From: an uncultured Alphaproteobacteria bacterium
GTDB taxonomy: Bacteria; Pseudomonadota; Alphaproteobacteria; GCA-2731375
DNA length: 64,000 bases
NCBI GenBank assembly: GCA_951812805.1
Contig: CATOSZ010000003.1
Span: forward strand, 2,248,557-2,312,556
Direction of reading: 5' to 3'
Shown here: in pieces, positions 15,955 through 26,428 of the stretch
Layout: every line of letters starts with the position of its first letter
How positions within the stretch are numbered: the first letter of the stretch is position 1
Notes under the pieces: generated by a model
Databases searched by the model: none
What the model was told of the DNA's origin: nothing
The model's input: the letters and a program-made list of their open reading frames with translations, nothing else
Translations under genes and position numbers: made by a program

Positions 15955-17512
15955 CGCCGTCGGCCTCGCCCGTGAACAGCGCGGGCAAAGCCGCCTTCTG
16001 CACCTTGCCCGTGCTGGTGAGCGGCAGGGCGTCCGCCGGTATAAAGCGGTAGGCGCGGGGCCGCTTGTAGGCGGCGAGCGCCTCGCGCGCCCGCGCCCTC
16101 AGCTCGCCCTCGTCCGCGTCGCCGACGACGACGGCGGCGACGAGCTCCTCGCGCACCGGATCCGGCACGCCGACGACGAAGGCCTGTTCGACGCCGGGGT
16201 GTTCGGCCAGCACCTCCTCGACCTCGATGGGCGCGACGTTGATGCCGCCGGTCTTGATCATCTCCTTGATGCGGCCACGGAAATACAAACGGCCATCGTC
16301 GTCGAGCAGGCCGAGGTCGCCGGTCTTGAAGTACCCCGCCGCATCGAAGGCGTCCGCGTTCTTGTCATGGTCCTTGTAGTAGCCGGGCGTGACGTTGCCC
16401 TTCAGGCGGATCTCGCCGATCGCGCCGGCCGGTCGCTCCTCGCCGGTCTCGGGATCGACGATCCGCAGGTCGAAGCCCGGCAGCGGGCGTCCGACGCTGG
16501 CCATGCGCACCTCCAACGGATCGTGCGCATCCGAAACGGCGGCATTGCCGTAGCTTTCGGTGAGGCCGTAGATGTTCGAGACCTCCCCGGCACCGAGGTC
16601 GCGGGTGACGAGGGCGATCTGCTCCCCCGTCCCGATCGTGCCGCCGGCCCGCAGGCTGGAGATGTCGCGCGTGGCGAAGTCGGGGTCGTCCAGCAGGGCC
16701 CGTACCATGTTGGGCGTGGCATAGAGCAGGGTGCACCGCTCCGCCTCGATCAGCGCCAGCGCCGCGCCCGGCTCGAAGCTTTCCTGCAGGACGATCGCCG
16801 CGCCGTGCGTCATGACCGCGAACAGCGCGTTCTCGCAGCCGAGCCCCCAATAGAGCGACACCGCCAGCCACAACCGGTCGTCAGCGCGGATATGCATCCG
16901 CTCGCCGATGTCCCACATGTTGTCGATGAGTTTCTCGTGCACCAGCTGCACGCCCTTCGGCGTCGAGGTCGAGCCGGAGGTGTAGAGGATGTAGGCGACG
17001 TCGTTCGGCCGGATCGCCGCCTCGACCGGCGGTTCCGCGTCGCCGTTCGCGACGGCCTCCCACGTCAGGTCCCCGGCCTCGCCGTCCAGCACCACGACAT
17101 GGGCCAACGCCGGCAGGGCCTCACCGGCGGCGCGAATGTCGCGCACCATCCGAGCGTAGTCGTGGCCGAGGAAGGCGGCCTGGGTGATCAGCACGCTGGT
17201 ATCGGAATGGCGGAGTTGATAGGCGAGTTCGCGCCGCGTCGCCCAGGTGTTGATGGAGACCATGACGGCGCCGAGTTTCAGGATGGCGAAATCGGCGATC
17301 AGCCATTCCGCCCGGTTGCCCATCAGGATGGCGACCTTGTCCCCGGCCTCGACGCCCAGGCGGTGCAGCCCGGCGGCAAAGCCATCCACCGCGTCGCGGA
17401 ATTGGGCATAGCTCCAGCGGCGCGTCCCGTCGACCAGGAAGGGGGCGTCGCCGCGCCGGCGCGCCATCTCCTCCAGCAGGGCGGGAACGGTTCGACTCTC
17501 GGGTTTGGACAT
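15947..17512 (-). CDS. Acyl-CoA synthetase / AMP-dependent ligase
   Basis: Class I adenylate-forming enzyme (521 aa) that activates a carboxylic acid with ATP and normally transfers it to CoA. The P-loop signature YILYTSGSTSTPKGVQ, the hinge region YFRGRIKEMIKTGGINVAP and the C-terminal catalytic lysine in LTSTGKVQK are all present. It is the first gene of a five-gene minus-strand operon (ligase, SnoaL, PhyH, two DUF3592). The acid is unknown; medium-chain or aromatic acids are possible. The second ligase in this window (51346-52905) belongs to a different operon. Confidence 0.92.
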   Translation of the reverse strand: MSKPESRTVPALLEEMARRRGDAPFLVDGTRRWSYAQFRDAVDGFAAGLHRLGVEAGDKVAILMGNRAEWLIADFAILKLGAVMVSINTWATRRELAYQLRHSDTSVLITQAAFLGHDYARMVRDIRAAGEALPALAHVVVLDGEAGDLTWEAVANGDAEPPVEAAIRPNDVAYILYTSGSTSTPKGVQLVHEKLIDNMWDIGERMHIRADDRLWLAVSLYWGLGCENALFAVMTHGAAIVLQESFEPGAALALIEAERCTLLYATPNMVRALLDDPDFATRDISSLRAGGTIGTGEQIALVTRDLGAGEVSNIYGLTESYGNAAVSDAHDPLEVRMASVGRPLPGFDLRIVDPETGEERPAGAIGEIRLKGNVTPGYYKDHDKNADAFDAAGYFKTGDLGLLDDDGRLYFRGRIKEMIKTGGINVAPIEVEEVLAEHPGVEQAFVVGVPDPVREELVAAVVVGDADEGELRARAREALAAYKRPRAYRFIPADALPLTSTGKVQKAALPALFTGEADGDD

Positions 17513-17592
17513 TCGGCGGCAGGCTCCGAAAGGATCGATCGGGCCCTATAGCCTATGTGCCTTCGGGTCGCGGCGCCACCCGCACGTCCCGT

Positions 17593-18105
17593 TCAGGCCG
17601 CGCGCTCGGTGAAGTCGCGCCGGCCAAAGGTGCCATAGATATAGCCACCGCCATGAGGTCCCGAATTGGCGGAGCGCGCCGGCATGAAGACGGAACGAAA
17701 GCGTATATCGGCGCCGTCCCGGGCCCGTTCGTAGCGGCCCTCGCAGGTGACGGGGCGGCCTTCGACGCGGGCCTGTTCGCTGGCGCGGGCGATGTTCTGG
17801 AGGATTTCGGGCGGCATGACGTCGCCGAGCGAACGGCCGACCGGATCCAGGTCGAAAGCGGGGATCAACGCCGAGCCGCAGAGGACGAAGACGGATTCTT
17901 CGATTCTCTCGTCTTCACGCAGCAGAAAACTGACGTCTTCCAGCGCCGCGTTGTGGCCGAGATCGAGCTCGCCCAACGAAGGCGGGGTCGCATCGTCGCG
18001 CCGCGCGCGCTCCCAATGATCCTGCACGCGCCAGCCGGCGCGACGTTCTTGGGGAAACGGCAAGATATTGTTCGAAAGATCGGTGTCGGCGGGAGCGGTC
18101 GACAT
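17593..18105 (-). CDS. PAS domain protein (PAS_5-like)
   Basis: Stand-alone PAS-type sensor protein of 170 aa. The region from about residue 25 (WRVQDHWERARRD) to the end (GGGYIYGTFGRRDF) matches the overall pattern of the alphaproteobacterial PAS_5 family (conserved W, the ESVFVLCGSAL strand, GRPVTCEGRY). The start at 18105 is supported by GGAGG 11 bases upstream, and a longer in-frame start at 18138 is less likely. There is no kinase or output domain, so it may pair with a separate partner. It lies about 80 bases from the ligase operon, on the same strand. Confidence 0.7.
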   Translation of the reverse strand: MSTAPADTDLSNNILPFPQERRAGWRVQDHWERARRDDATPPSLGELDLGHNAALEDVSFLLREDERIEESVFVLCGSALIPAFDLDPVGRSLGDVMPPEILQNIARASEQARVEGRPVTCEGRYERARDGADIRFRSVFMPARSANSGPHGGGYIYGTFGRRDFTERAA

Positions 18106-18267
18106 GGGTGGGAAAGCCTCCGGAGCGCGGAGCCACATGGCCTCGCGTTACGTGTCCTCAACCCATGTATTCTTATTTCTCTTGTCTAAGGATATGGTTA
18201 AGGCTAAGCGGCTTTCAAGGTGAAGAATACGAATTTTCGCGTTTCGAGCAGGGCGGGAGAGGGAACG

Positions 18268-19512
18268 ATGGCGATGGACACGGTCCACCGGGCGGTGAGC
18301 GAAGCGCGACTGTGGTCGACGCTGATGGAGATGGCCGAATTCGGCGCGCGCGACGACGGTGGTGTCGATCGCGCCGCCTTCTCGGCCGAGGACATCGCCT
18401 CGCGCCGTCATTTGCTGGACATCGCTGCCGGCCTGGCGTTGGAGAGCGCCGTGGACGAGATCGGCAATCTCTATCTGCGCCTGCCCGGGACGGCCCCGGA
18501 CCTGCCCGCCGTTGCGACCGGATCGCACATGGACAGCCAGCCGCTCGGCGGCCGCTTCGACGGCATCTATGGCGTGATCGCCGGTCTCGAGGTTCTACGC
18601 GCGATGCGCGACGCCGGCGTGCAGGCAAAACGCAGCATCGAAGTGATCGCCTGGTCGAACGAGGAGGGGGGACGCTTCCAGCCGGGGGCCATGGGCTCGG
18701 CGGTCTTTGCGGGCGACGTGGCGCTCGGGACCTGCCTGGGGGCGGTGGATGCGGCGGGTATCCGCCTGGCCGACGCACTGGCCGAAACATTGGCGGCGAC
18801 GCCCGAGGTGGCGCGCCGGCCGACCGGCACGCCCTATCACGCCTATGTCGAGGCGCATATCGAGCAGGGCCCGATCCTGGAAGCGCACGGCAATCCCATC
18901 GGCGTGGTCAGCGGTATTCAGGGCTCGCGCTGGTTCGAGGTGGAGATCATCGGCCGCGCCGCGCATGCCGGGACCACGCCCCGGGCCGAGCGTCGCGATG
19001 CGCTACGTACCACCGTCGCCGTGATCGCCGCGTTGCAGGCGCATACCGACGATGCGGAAGATGCCGTTCGCTTCACCGTCGGTCGGTTGGACGTAACGCC
19101 GAATTCGCCGAACACGGTGCCGGACCGGGTGAATTTTTCGGTCGATCTGCGCCATCCCGATGCGGCGACGCTGACCCGCCTCGGCGACGCCATTCCGGAC
19201 CTGGCGACCCGCCATGCCGGCCCCTGCGAAGCCCGGGTCGTCGAGACCTTTACGCGTGCGCCCTGCGTCTTCGATTCCGGCCTGAAGGACAGGATCGCGA
19301 CCGCCGCCCGTGAACTCGGCCTCGGCCACGAGGCACTCGTCTCCGGCGCGTTTCACGATGCCGCCTTCCTCGTCGGGCGCTGTCCGACGGCGATGATCTT
19401 CGTGCCCTGCGCGGGTGGCGTCAGCCACCACCCGGCCGAGAGCGCCGAGCCGGCGGACCTCGCCGCCGGGGCGCGGGTCCTGGCCGCGACCTTGCTGGCC
19501 GCCGCGCAATAG
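18268..19512 (+). CDS. Zn-dependent amidohydrolase (allantoate amidohydrolase / N-carbamoyl-amino-acid hydrolase type)
   Basis: M20-family metalloenzyme of the HyuC/AllC branch (414 aa). Metal-binding blocks are visible: ATGSHMDSQPLGGRFDGIYG (H, D), WSNEEGG (catalytic and metal glutamates), AHIEQGP and, near the end, FHDAAFL. GRAAHAGTTP belongs to the dimerisation/substrate domain. Such enzymes release ammonia and CO2 from N-carbamoyl compounds or split allantoate. The ATG at 18268 follows GGGAGAGGG and is preferred over an in-frame ATG at 18220. It converges with an M20 peptidase gene. A hydantoinase-type gene lies 45 kb away at the right edge, not close enough to imply an operon. Confidence 0.88.
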   Translation: MAMDTVHRAVSEARLWSTLMEMAEFGARDDGGVDRAAFSAEDIASRRHLLDIAAGLALESAVDEIGNLYLRLPGTAPDLPAVATGSHMDSQPLGGRFDGIYGVIAGLEVLRAMRDAGVQAKRSIEVIAWSNEEGGRFQPGAMGSAVFAGDVALGTCLGAVDAAGIRLADALAETLAATPEVARRPTGTPYHAYVEAHIEQGPILEAHGNPIGVVSGIQGSRWFEVEIIGRAAHAGTTPRAERRDALRTTVAVIAALQAHTDDAEDAVRFTVGRLDVTPNSPNTVPDRVNFSVDLRHPDAATLTRLGDAIPDLATRHAGPCEARVVETFTRAPCVFDSGLKDRIATAARELGLGHEALVSGAFHDAAFLVGRCPTAMIFVPCAGGVSHHPAESAEPADLAAGARVLAATLLAAAQ

Positions 19513-19552
19513 TCATCCGAGTTCGATCGAGCCGGATCTCGCCTGAGGGAGC

Positions 19553-20776
19553 TCAGTCGATCCGCAACAGGTCCGAGAGGGCCAGCGCCACCACCTTGGT
19601 CGCCGCGTCCAGGTCGGCGAGGGCCAGCTTCTCGTCGGCCCGGTGGGCGTTCGCTTCGAGGAAGCTGCGCGGGCCCGCCCCGTAGAGCACGGTGGGAATG
19701 CCGCGCTCGGCGTAATGCCGCGCATCGGTATAGAGCGGCACGCCGGAACTGGCGATCTCGGCGCCGAGAATCTGGCCCGCGCGGGCAACCAGGGGGGCGA
19801 CCAGACGTTCGTGACCGGGCAGAGGCTCCAACGGCCGGGCCAGCATCACGCGACGGATGGCGACCTCGACCCCCGTGACGCCGTCCGCGGCCCGTTCGAT
19901 CAGGTCGCGCAGGCGATTCTCCACCGCGCCCGGGTCCTCCTCCGGCACCATGCGGCGGTCGAGCCGCAAAGCCACCTTGTCCGGCACGACGTTGGTGTTG
20001 ATGCCGCCTTCGATCAGGCCGACGACCAGGTTCGGGTGACCGATGCCGGGAACGGCGGAGACCGCGGCCGCATACCCGCGTCGCTCCTCGTAGAGGGCGG
20101 CCAGCACGGCGCTCGCCGCCTCCAGGGCATCGGCGCCCGAGGCGGGCTCGGCGGCGTGGGCGGAACGGCCGGTGAAGCTCACCTCCAGGTGCAGGCAGCC
20201 GTTGTGTGCGGTCACCACGGCGTAGGAGAAGCCCGCCGAAAGCGCGAGGTCCGGCTTGGAAAGGCCCTCGTCCAGCAGCCATTTCGGGCCGATCATGCCG
20301 CCGACTTCCTCGTCGTAGGTGACATGGATCTCGATGGCGCCGCCCAGATGCTCCGCGACGCTCTCCAATGCCAGCAGGGCGAAGCAATAGGTGGCGATGT
20401 CGGACTTGGAGACGGCGACGCCGCGCCCGTACATCTCGCCCGCGTGGACCTCGGCGCCGTAGGGGTCGCGGCTCCAACCCTCACCCGGTGGCACGACGTC
20501 GCCGTGCGCGTTGAGGGCGATGACGGGGCCGTCGCCGAAGCGGCGGCGAACCACCAGGTTGATCGCGCTTGTCATGCCGTGGGCACGGCAGAGGTCGTCC
20601 GGCACCGCATGGCTCTCGACGGTGAAGCCGAGCGCTTCGATCAGCGCGCGTGTCGTCACCGCATGCGGTGCGCAGTCGCCCGGCGGGTTGTCGGACGGCT
20701 GACGCACCAACGCCGCGAGAAAGGTTTCCCGCTCCGCCGCCCGGGCCTCGATTCCACGCAGAATGTCGTCGTCCAT
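19553..20776 (-). CDS. M20-family metallopeptidase/deacylase (ArgE/DapE/ACY1-like)
   Basis: Di-zinc hydrolase (407 aa) with a catalytic domain interrupted by a dimerisation domain. The first metal histidine and its adjacent Asp are in NAHGDVVPPGEGW. VTYDEEVGG carries the catalytic glutamate pair, and GVPLYTDARHYAERG the distal ligand region. The usual GRGxxDxKG block reads YGRGVAVSKSDIATY, so the bridging aspartate is shifted. I believe this occurs in a known subgroup, but it should be checked against a structure. The substrate is not predictable. It is divergent from the GMC oxidoreductase (86 bases). Confidence 0.85.
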   Translation of the reverse strand: MDDDILRGIEARAAERETFLAALVRQPSDNPPGDCAPHAVTTRALIEALGFTVESHAVPDDLCRAHGMTSAINLVVRRRFGDGPVIALNAHGDVVPPGEGWSRDPYGAEVHAGEMYGRGVAVSKSDIATYCFALLALESVAEHLGGAIEIHVTYDEEVGGMIGPKWLLDEGLSKPDLALSAGFSYAVVTAHNGCLHLEVSFTGRSAHAAEPASGADALEAASAVLAALYEERRGYAAAVSAVPGIGHPNLVVGLIEGGINTNVVPDKVALRLDRRMVPEEDPGAVENRLRDLIERAADGVTGVEVAIRRVMLARPLEPLPGHERLVAPLVARAGQILGAEIASSGVPLYTDARHYAERGIPTVLYGAGPRSFLEANAHRADEKLALADLDAATKVVALALSDLLRID

Positions 20777-20862
20777 CGTTCCGATCTAGCACAATCCACG
20801 GCAGGATGCGCGAAAGCGCGGAACTGGCTAGCATCCGAGGGTGCAGTGAGGGAGGACAGATC

Positions 20863-22464
20863 ATGGATTTCGACTATATCGTCGTCGGCACGGGCTCGGC
20901 CGGCTCGGTCGTGGCGGCGCGGCTTTCGGAGATGCCCGACGCTCGTATTCTGGTGTTGGAGGCGGGCGGCGCCGACCTCAATCCCTGGATCCACATCCCC
21001 GTCGGCTTCGTCCATACCCTGAATTCCAAGACGGTGAACTGGGGCTTCGAGATCGCGCCCGAGGATTACACCGGCGGGCGGCCTATGTATCTCGCCCGCG
21101 GCAAAGTGCTGGGCGGCTCCAGCTCGATCAACGGCATGCTTTACGTGCGCGGCAATCCCCGCGACTACGACGACTGGGCGCAGATGGGCAACCAGGGTTG
21201 GTCCTACGAAGACGTGCTGCCCTATTTCAAGAAGACCGAGAGCTACAAGGACGGCTTCGGCCAATACCGCGGTGGCGACGGCCCGATGGAGATCGCCGAA
21301 TTCCCCGAGCGCTACGAATTGATGGACGCGGTGCTGGAGGCCGGCCGCGAACTCGGCTACGCCCCCAATCCCGATTACAACGGTCCCGTCCAGGACGGCT
21401 TCGCCTACTACCAGGTCACGCAGAAGGACGGGCGTCGGCACAGCGCCTACCGCGCCTTCCTCAAGCCGGCCCTCAAACGCGGCAACATCAAGCTGCTGAC
21501 CAAGGCGCTGGCAGCCCGCGTCCTGGTGGAAAACGGCCGCGCCGCCGGCGTCGTCTATGAGCGCGACGGCGCCGTCGAGATCGTTCGGGCGCGTCGCGAA
21601 GTCATCCTCGCCGCCGGCGCCGTGCAGTCACCGCAGTTGCTCGAACTCTCCGGCATCGGCGCGCCCGACAAGCTGCAGGCCGCCGGCGTCACGCCGCGCC
21701 ACGAGCTTCCGGGCGTCGGGGAAAACTACATCGACCATTTCATGTTCCGGCCGAGCTGGCGGATCAACCGACCCCTCACCTTGAACGAGATGCGCCGGCC
21801 CGTGCCGCTCGCGCGCGAGGCGCTCCGCTACGTCTTCGGCCGTCGCGGCTTGCTGACGGTGCCGACCGCCGTCATCGCCGGCTTCGTCAAGAGCCGCCCG
21901 GAACTCGACATTCCCGATATCCAGTTCCACATCGCGCCTGCGAGCTACAGCGATCCCATCCTGCGCGATTTCGACGACGAGCCGGGCCTGACCATCGGCG
22001 TCTATCAGACCCGGCCCGAGAGCAAGGGCTCCATGCACATCACCGCGCCGGACCCGCGCCGCCAGCCCCATATCGTCGGCAACTACCTGAGCCTGGAATA
22101 CGACCGGCAGATCACCGTCGCCGGTTTCCGCCAGGCCCGCGCGGTGATGGAGAGTGATGCCATGCGCCCCTATGTCGCCCGCGAGATCCATCCCGGGCCG
22201 GGCGTCGACACGGACGCGGAGGTGCTCGACTATTGCCGCAGCACCGGCGCCGCCGTCTATCACCCGATCGGCACCTGCAGGATGGGCCATGATCCGATGG
22301 CGGTGGTCGACGACCAGCTCCGCGTGCACGGCCTGAATGGCCTTCGGGTCATCGACGCCTCGATCATGCCGGCAATGCCCAACGGCAACACCCACGCGCC
22401 GACCATGATGATCGCCGAGAAGGGGGCCGACCTGATCAAGCAGGCGGCACGGGCGGGCGGCTGA
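20863..22464 (+). CDS. GMC-family FAD oxidoreductase (choline dehydrogenase-like)
   Basis: Flavoprotein alcohol dehydrogenase/oxidase (533 aa). The N-terminal FAD-binding motif is [38 protein letters not shown] is GMC signature 1 and [15 protein letters not shown] is signature 2. The C-terminal active-site region has [10 protein letters not shown] and the FAD-contacting NGNTHAPTM. The ATG at 20863 follows GGGAGGAC and starts the dinucleotide fold directly. BetA itself would normally sit with betB and betI, which are absent, so a different alcohol is likely. It converges with the carboxyltransferase gene (6-base gap). Confidence 0.92.
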   Translation: MDFDYIVVGTGSAGSVVAARLSEMPDARILVLEAGGADLNPWIHIPVGFVHTLNSKTVNWGFEIAPEDYTGGRPMYLARGKVLGGSSSINGMLYVRGNPRDYDDWAQMGNQGWSYEDVLPYFKKTESYKDGFGQYRGGDGPMEIAEFPERYELMDAVLEAGRELGYAPNPDYNGPVQDGFAYYQVTQKDGRRHSAYRAFLKPALKRGNIKLLTKALAARVLVENGRAAGVVYERDGAVEIVRARREVILAAGAVQSPQLLELSGIGAPDKLQAAGVTPRHELPGVGENYIDHFMFRPSWRINRPLTLNEMRRPVPLAREALRYVFGRRGLLTVPTAVIAGFVKSRPELDIPDIQFHIAPASYSDPILRDFDDEPGLTIGVYQTRPESKGSMHITAPDPRRQPHIVGNYLSLEYDRQITVAGFRQARAVMESDAMRPYVAREIHPGPGVDTDAEVLDYCRSTGAAVYHPIGTCRMGHDPMAVVDDQLRVHGLNGLRVIDASIMPAMPNGNTHAPTMMIAEKGADLIKQAARAGG

Positions 22465-22470
22465 GGTCGC

Positions 22471-24018
22471 TCAAGGCCGGAAGCCGAAGCTGGGTTTGCC
22501 GGTCTCGCGCAGCGGGGCGGCGAGGTTGGCGAACTCGCAGAGCAGGGCGCGGGTATCGCGCGGATCGATGATCTCCTCGACCTCGAAATACTCCGCCGTG
22601 CGGAAGGGGGAGCGGAAGCGTTCCAGCCGCTCCTCGATGGCTTTCAGGTGCGCGGCCGGGTCGTCGGAGGCTTCCAGCTCCGCCTTGTAGGCCGCCTCCA
22701 ACCCGCCGGCGATCGGCAGCGAGCCCCAGTCGCCCGACGGCCAGGCATAGCGCATGTTGTAGCGCGAGGAGTTCATGTGCGCGGCACCTGCGACGCCGTA
22801 GATCTTGCGCACCAGGACCGCGCACCAGGGCACCCGGGCCTGGAACACCGCCGCCATGGCGCGCACGCCCCGGCGGATCGTCGCTGCCTCCTCCGCCTCC
22901 CGCCCGATGAGGAAGCCCGGAATGTCGGCGAGGTGGACGACCGGCAGATGAAATGTCTCCGCCAGGTCGACAAAGCGGGTCACCTTCTCCGAGGCGTCCG
23001 CCGTCCAGGCGCCGCCATAGACATGCGGGTCGCTTCCCAGCAGGGCGACGGGCCAGCCGTCCAGGCGGGCGAAGCCGGTGATGACGGCCCGGCCCCAGCG
23101 CCGGCCCATCTCGAAGAAGCTGCCCTGGTCGACCAGGGCCTCGATGATCGGGCGCATCTTGTAGACCCGGCGGGGATCGCGCGGGATGGCGTCGATCAAC
23201 CAGTCCTCGCGCCGGTTCGCATCGTCCGTCACCGGGCCCCGCTCGGCCAGCTCGTGCACGGAGGCGGGCAGGTACGAAAGAAAACGCCGGGTCGCCTCGA
23301 AGGCCGCCGCCTCGCTTTCGACCTCGTCGTCGACGGCGCCGTTCCGCGTGTGGATGTCGCTGCCGCCGAGATCGTTCTTGGTAATCGCCTCCGAAACGCG
23401 GGCGACGACGGGCGGGCCGGCGACGAACATCTGGCTCGTCTCCTTGACCATGACGGAATAGTGGCTGGCGGCGACCCGCGCGGCTCCGAGGCCGGCGACG
23501 GAGCCGAGCGCCAGGGCGACCACGGGCACGGTCGAGAGATTGTCCATGGAGACTTCCCAGCCGCGCACGGCCGGCACGTGACTGCGCCCCTCGATCTCCA
23601 GCGACTTGACCGAGCCGCCGCCGCCGGTGCCGTCGACCAGGCGGACGAGCGGCAGGCGCAGCTGGTTCGCCATGCGCTCCATGTGAACCATCTTCTCGCG
23701 GATGCCGGCATCGTTGGCCCCGCCGCGCACGGTGAAGTCGTCGCCGGAGACGACGACGGGCCGGCCCTCGATCCGGCCGCGCCCGGCGACCAGGTTGGCC
23801 GGCAGCAGGTCCGTGAGTTCCCCCGCCTCGTCGTAACTCGCCTTGCCGGCGATGGCACCGATTTCATGGAACGAGCCCGGATCCAGCAGCTGGTCGACCC
23901 GCGCGCGGACGTCGAGCTTGCCCTGGTTGTGATGGCGGGCGAGCTTCTCCTCCCCACCCATCCGCCGGGCCAGCGCCTCGCGCCGCCGCAGCTCCTCGAT
24001 CTCCGCTTCCCAACCCAT
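22471..24018 (-). CDS. Acyl-CoA carboxylase, carboxyltransferase (beta) subunit
   Basis: Carboxyltransferase subunit (515 aa) of a biotin-dependent acyl-CoA carboxylase such as propionyl-, methylcrotonyl- or geranyl-CoA carboxylase. The two crotonase-like halves are visible, with [20 protein letters not shown] at the start, [12 protein letters not shown] and [16 protein letters not shown] in the N-half, and [20 protein letters not shown] in the C-half. The biotin carboxylase/BCCP alpha subunit is not in the window, so it must be encoded elsewhere or this protein is an orphan. The gene is monocistronic here, convergent with the GMC gene. Confidence 0.9.
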   Translation of the reverse strand: MGWEAEIEELRRREALARRMGGEEKLARHHNQGKLDVRARVDQLLDPGSFHEIGAIAGKASYDEAGELTDLLPANLVAGRGRIEGRPVVVSGDDFTVRGGANDAGIREKMVHMERMANQLRLPLVRLVDGTGGGGSVKSLEIEGRSHVPAVRGWEVSMDNLSTVPVVALALGSVAGLGAARVAASHYSVMVKETSQMFVAGPPVVARVSEAITKNDLGGSDIHTRNGAVDDEVESEAAAFEATRRFLSYLPASVHELAERGPVTDDANRREDWLIDAIPRDPRRVYKMRPIIEALVDQGSFFEMGRRWGRAVITGFARLDGWPVALLGSDPHVYGGAWTADASEKVTRFVDLAETFHLPVVHLADIPGFLIGREAEEAATIRRGVRAMAAVFQARVPWCAVLVRKIYGVAGAAHMNSSRYNMRYAWPSGDWGSLPIAGGLEAAYKAELEASDDPAAHLKAIEERLERFRSPFRTAEYFEVEEIIDPRDTRALLCEFANLAAPLRETGKPSFGFRP

Positions 24019-24884
24019 GGCGGCACTCCGTCCTGTCGTTCACCCCGCCGGCAACCTCGCGCGCTCGCCGTGTGTTGACAAGTCCCGAGGGGCCGAGTCG
24101 GAGTGCAGCCAAGATTCGCCGTCAGCAATGGGCCTGATTTGGTCCGTGGCTCTCGCGTCCGTTAGAGTCGCCGGGATTGCCGAAGCGGTATCATGTCGGA
24201 CCACGGCTTGAACGTGCGAGGTCGAGATGGCGTCTAACGATGCGCAAGAGAGAAGTATCGAAGTGTCACCGGAGCTGGAGGCAATTACCCAGCGGTGGGT
24301 AGAAGCCTTCTCCTCGAAGCGGGGCGAAGTTTGCCGTGCTTTGTTTTCCGAATCTGATTTTCTTTTCTACGTCGGTTCCGACAAAGACGAGACATTCGAA
24401 GGCGGTCTTTTGCGGGAAGGTTATGTTGACCATGTCGAGGCTGTTCCAGACTTTTCGGCCCATTGTCAGGAGTTGAGAGCCTTTTCCCACGGTGAGACGG
24501 GCTGGTCGGTATGGGTTGGCACATTGCATTTTCCCGATCGGGATGAAACTTTCGCATACCGTTTCTCTTTCGTCTTCGCCATGCAATTGGGTATTTGGAA
24601 GATCGTTCACGTCCATACGTCGACCCCGAGAGCGAACCGAGATTTGACGGGCATCGAGCACACGACGTTCCAACGATTGTTGGCGGCGGCGCAATCCGAT
24701 GCCGCGGAGGAAGAGGCCTTCGGCGTCGAGGGGACCGCAACAATAATGTTTACCGATGTTGCCAACTCCACCACGCTGGTCGCGTACGTCGGCGATCGCG
24801 CTTGGTCTCAGTCGATTGCCCTTCACTTTGAGAGCGTGCGCGACATCGTGGAGAAACATGACGGCCGTGTCGTCAAGACCCTAG

Positions 24885-26428
24885 CAGCCTGTCGGACTCG
24901 GGCATGCAAGGATTGGTAAGATTGGCTTGGCGGGCGTCGATGTCATGGATTTACCCCCATGAAGTTGCGAACGCGGGTTGGCCCGCCCGTTCAGGCGTGG
25001 CTGAGGACGAACATCCGCTTGATGTTCCAGGAGAGCGTGGCCAAGGTCCATTCCCCCTTCGCCTTGTCGAGGCCGCGCAGGCTGAACTGACGCAAGCCCA
25101 TCACCGATTTGATGATGCCGAACACCGGCTCCGGCGTCTGCTTGCGAAGCGCGTAGAGCGCCCGGCCCTCGGGTGTGGCCAGGCGATGGCACATCGCCTC
25201 GAGCGGCGTCGGATCCTCGGGCGCTGGCGGCGCCTCGGCGAAGCGGTCCCGCCAGGAAAGATGGTGGTGCTCCCGGCCGAGCGCGATCAGCGGCGCGATC
25301 TCCGCTTCCCCGCAGGCCTCGACGTTGGCCTGGCTGAAGTAGCCGCTGTCCGCCAACAGGGTCTCGACCTCGCCAAGCCCGTCCGGCAGGCCGGCGAGTG
25401 CTTCGAGCGTCGGTTCGATCTGCTGCTTGTCGTTCGCCGCCTGCACCACGTCGGCGCTGACCACCAGCAGGCTGCCGGCGGCCACCGCAGCCTGGGCGTT
25501 GTAGCACTGCTCGAAGCCGCCGCCGGCCACCGGCATGATGCGCGAGTCCGGGTCCGTCAGGTTGACCTGGTCCTTCGCCCGTGGCCCCGGCTCCGGCGGC
25601 TTCGGTGGCCGCCCGCCCGGCTTGCGGCCGGTCCGCGTTTCCTTCGCCTCGCGGGCTGCCAGCTTCTCTTCGTACTCCGCCTGCTCCCGCGCATGACGCT
25701 CGGCCGCCCGCGCCTCGATCTCCGCCTTCGCCGCGGCGATCGCCGCCAGCCGGTCCTCGCGCCGTGCCAGCTCCTCCGGCACGCTCATGCCGTCGGGAAC
25801 CTCGGACCGGTCCGCCGCTTCCGCCAACGCCATCAACTCCGCCACCTCGGCCCGCAGCCGGGCTTCGATCTCGCCCGCACGCTGCCACGACAGGGCGCTG
25901 TGCCGGCTCGCGTCGGCATGGATCTTCGTCCCGTCCAGCGCCACCGTGCCCAGTTGCAGCATGCCGGCCTGCCGCGCCAGCAGCAGAACCTGCACGAACA
26001 GCCCCTCGATCAGCGGCAGGAAGCGACGGCGGAACGTGGCGATCGTGTCGTGGTCGGGGTGGTCGTTTGCCGCGATGAAGCGGAAGGCCACCGAATCATA
26101 GCTCGCCCGCTCCAGCTTCCGGCTGGAATGCACCCCCGTCGCGTAGCCGTAGATCAGCAGGCCCAGCAGGACGCTCGGGTGATGCGCCGCCGAGCCCGAA
26201 CCACGATAGGCCTTCACGAACGCAGAGAGATCCAGCTGCTCCAGCACATCGACCACGAAGCGCGCCAGATGACGATCAGGCAGCCATTCGTCCACCGAAG
26301 GCGGCAGAAGATAGCTGGTCTCCCGGTCAACCTGTCGAAAGTTGCTCATCACAAAATCACCGCGCAGGAGAGAATCAGACCGTGACAGTGAATCTCATCT
26401 CGAAACTCGGCTCAAGTCCGACAGGCTG
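24885..26428 (-). mobile_element. IS1182-type insertion sequence, copy 1 (1544 bp)
   Basis: The boundaries are read from host-gene continuity. The left end begins CAGCCTGTCGGACT and the right end is its reverse complement, with imperfect inverted repeats extending to about 19 bp. Direct copies of CTAG flank it at 24881-24884 and 26429-26432. One transposase gene on the minus strand fills most of the element. The same 1544-bp element occurs at 37540-39083 in opposite orientation with the same CTAG target. The family assignment to IS1182 rests on the transposase; CTAG target choice fits several members. Confidence 0.92.
24991..26352 (-). CDS. IS1182-family transposase (copy 1)
   Basis: DDE transposase of 453 aa. 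The N-terminal region RHLARFVVDVLEQLDLSAFV through HHPSVLLGLLIYGYATGVHS is the DUF772-type DNA-binding part. The catalytic core has VALDGTKIHADAS (first Asp), LLADSGYFSQANV (second Asp) and PEPVFGIIKSVMGLRQFSLR (Glu). A charged coiled-coil insertion rich in alanine and glutamate (about residues 150-240) separates the first two. The protein is identical to the copy at 37616-38977, so both are probably recent and functional. The start could equally be the second methionine (26349). Confidence 0.93.
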   Translation of the reverse strand: MMSNFRQVDRETSYLLPPSVDEWLPDRHLARFVVDVLEQLDLSAFVKAYRGSGSAAHHPSVLLGLLIYGYATGVHSSRKLERASYDSVAFRFIAANDHPDHDTIATFRRRFLPLIEGLFVQVLLLARQAGMLQLGTVALDGTKIHADASRHSALSWQRAGEIEARLRAEVAELMALAEAADRSEVPDGMSVPEELARREDRLAAIAAAKAEIEARAAERHAREQAEYEEKLAAREAKETRTGRKPGGRPPKPPEPGPRAKDQVNLTDPDSRIMPVAGGGFEQCYNAQAAVAAGSLLVVSADVVQAANDKQQIEPTLEALAGLPDGLGEVETLLADSGYFSQANVEACGEAEIAPLIALGREHHHLSWRDRFAEAPPAPEDPTPLEAMCHRLATPEGRALYALRKQTPEPVFGIIKSVMGLRQFSLRGLDKAKGEWTLATLSWNIKRMFVLSHA

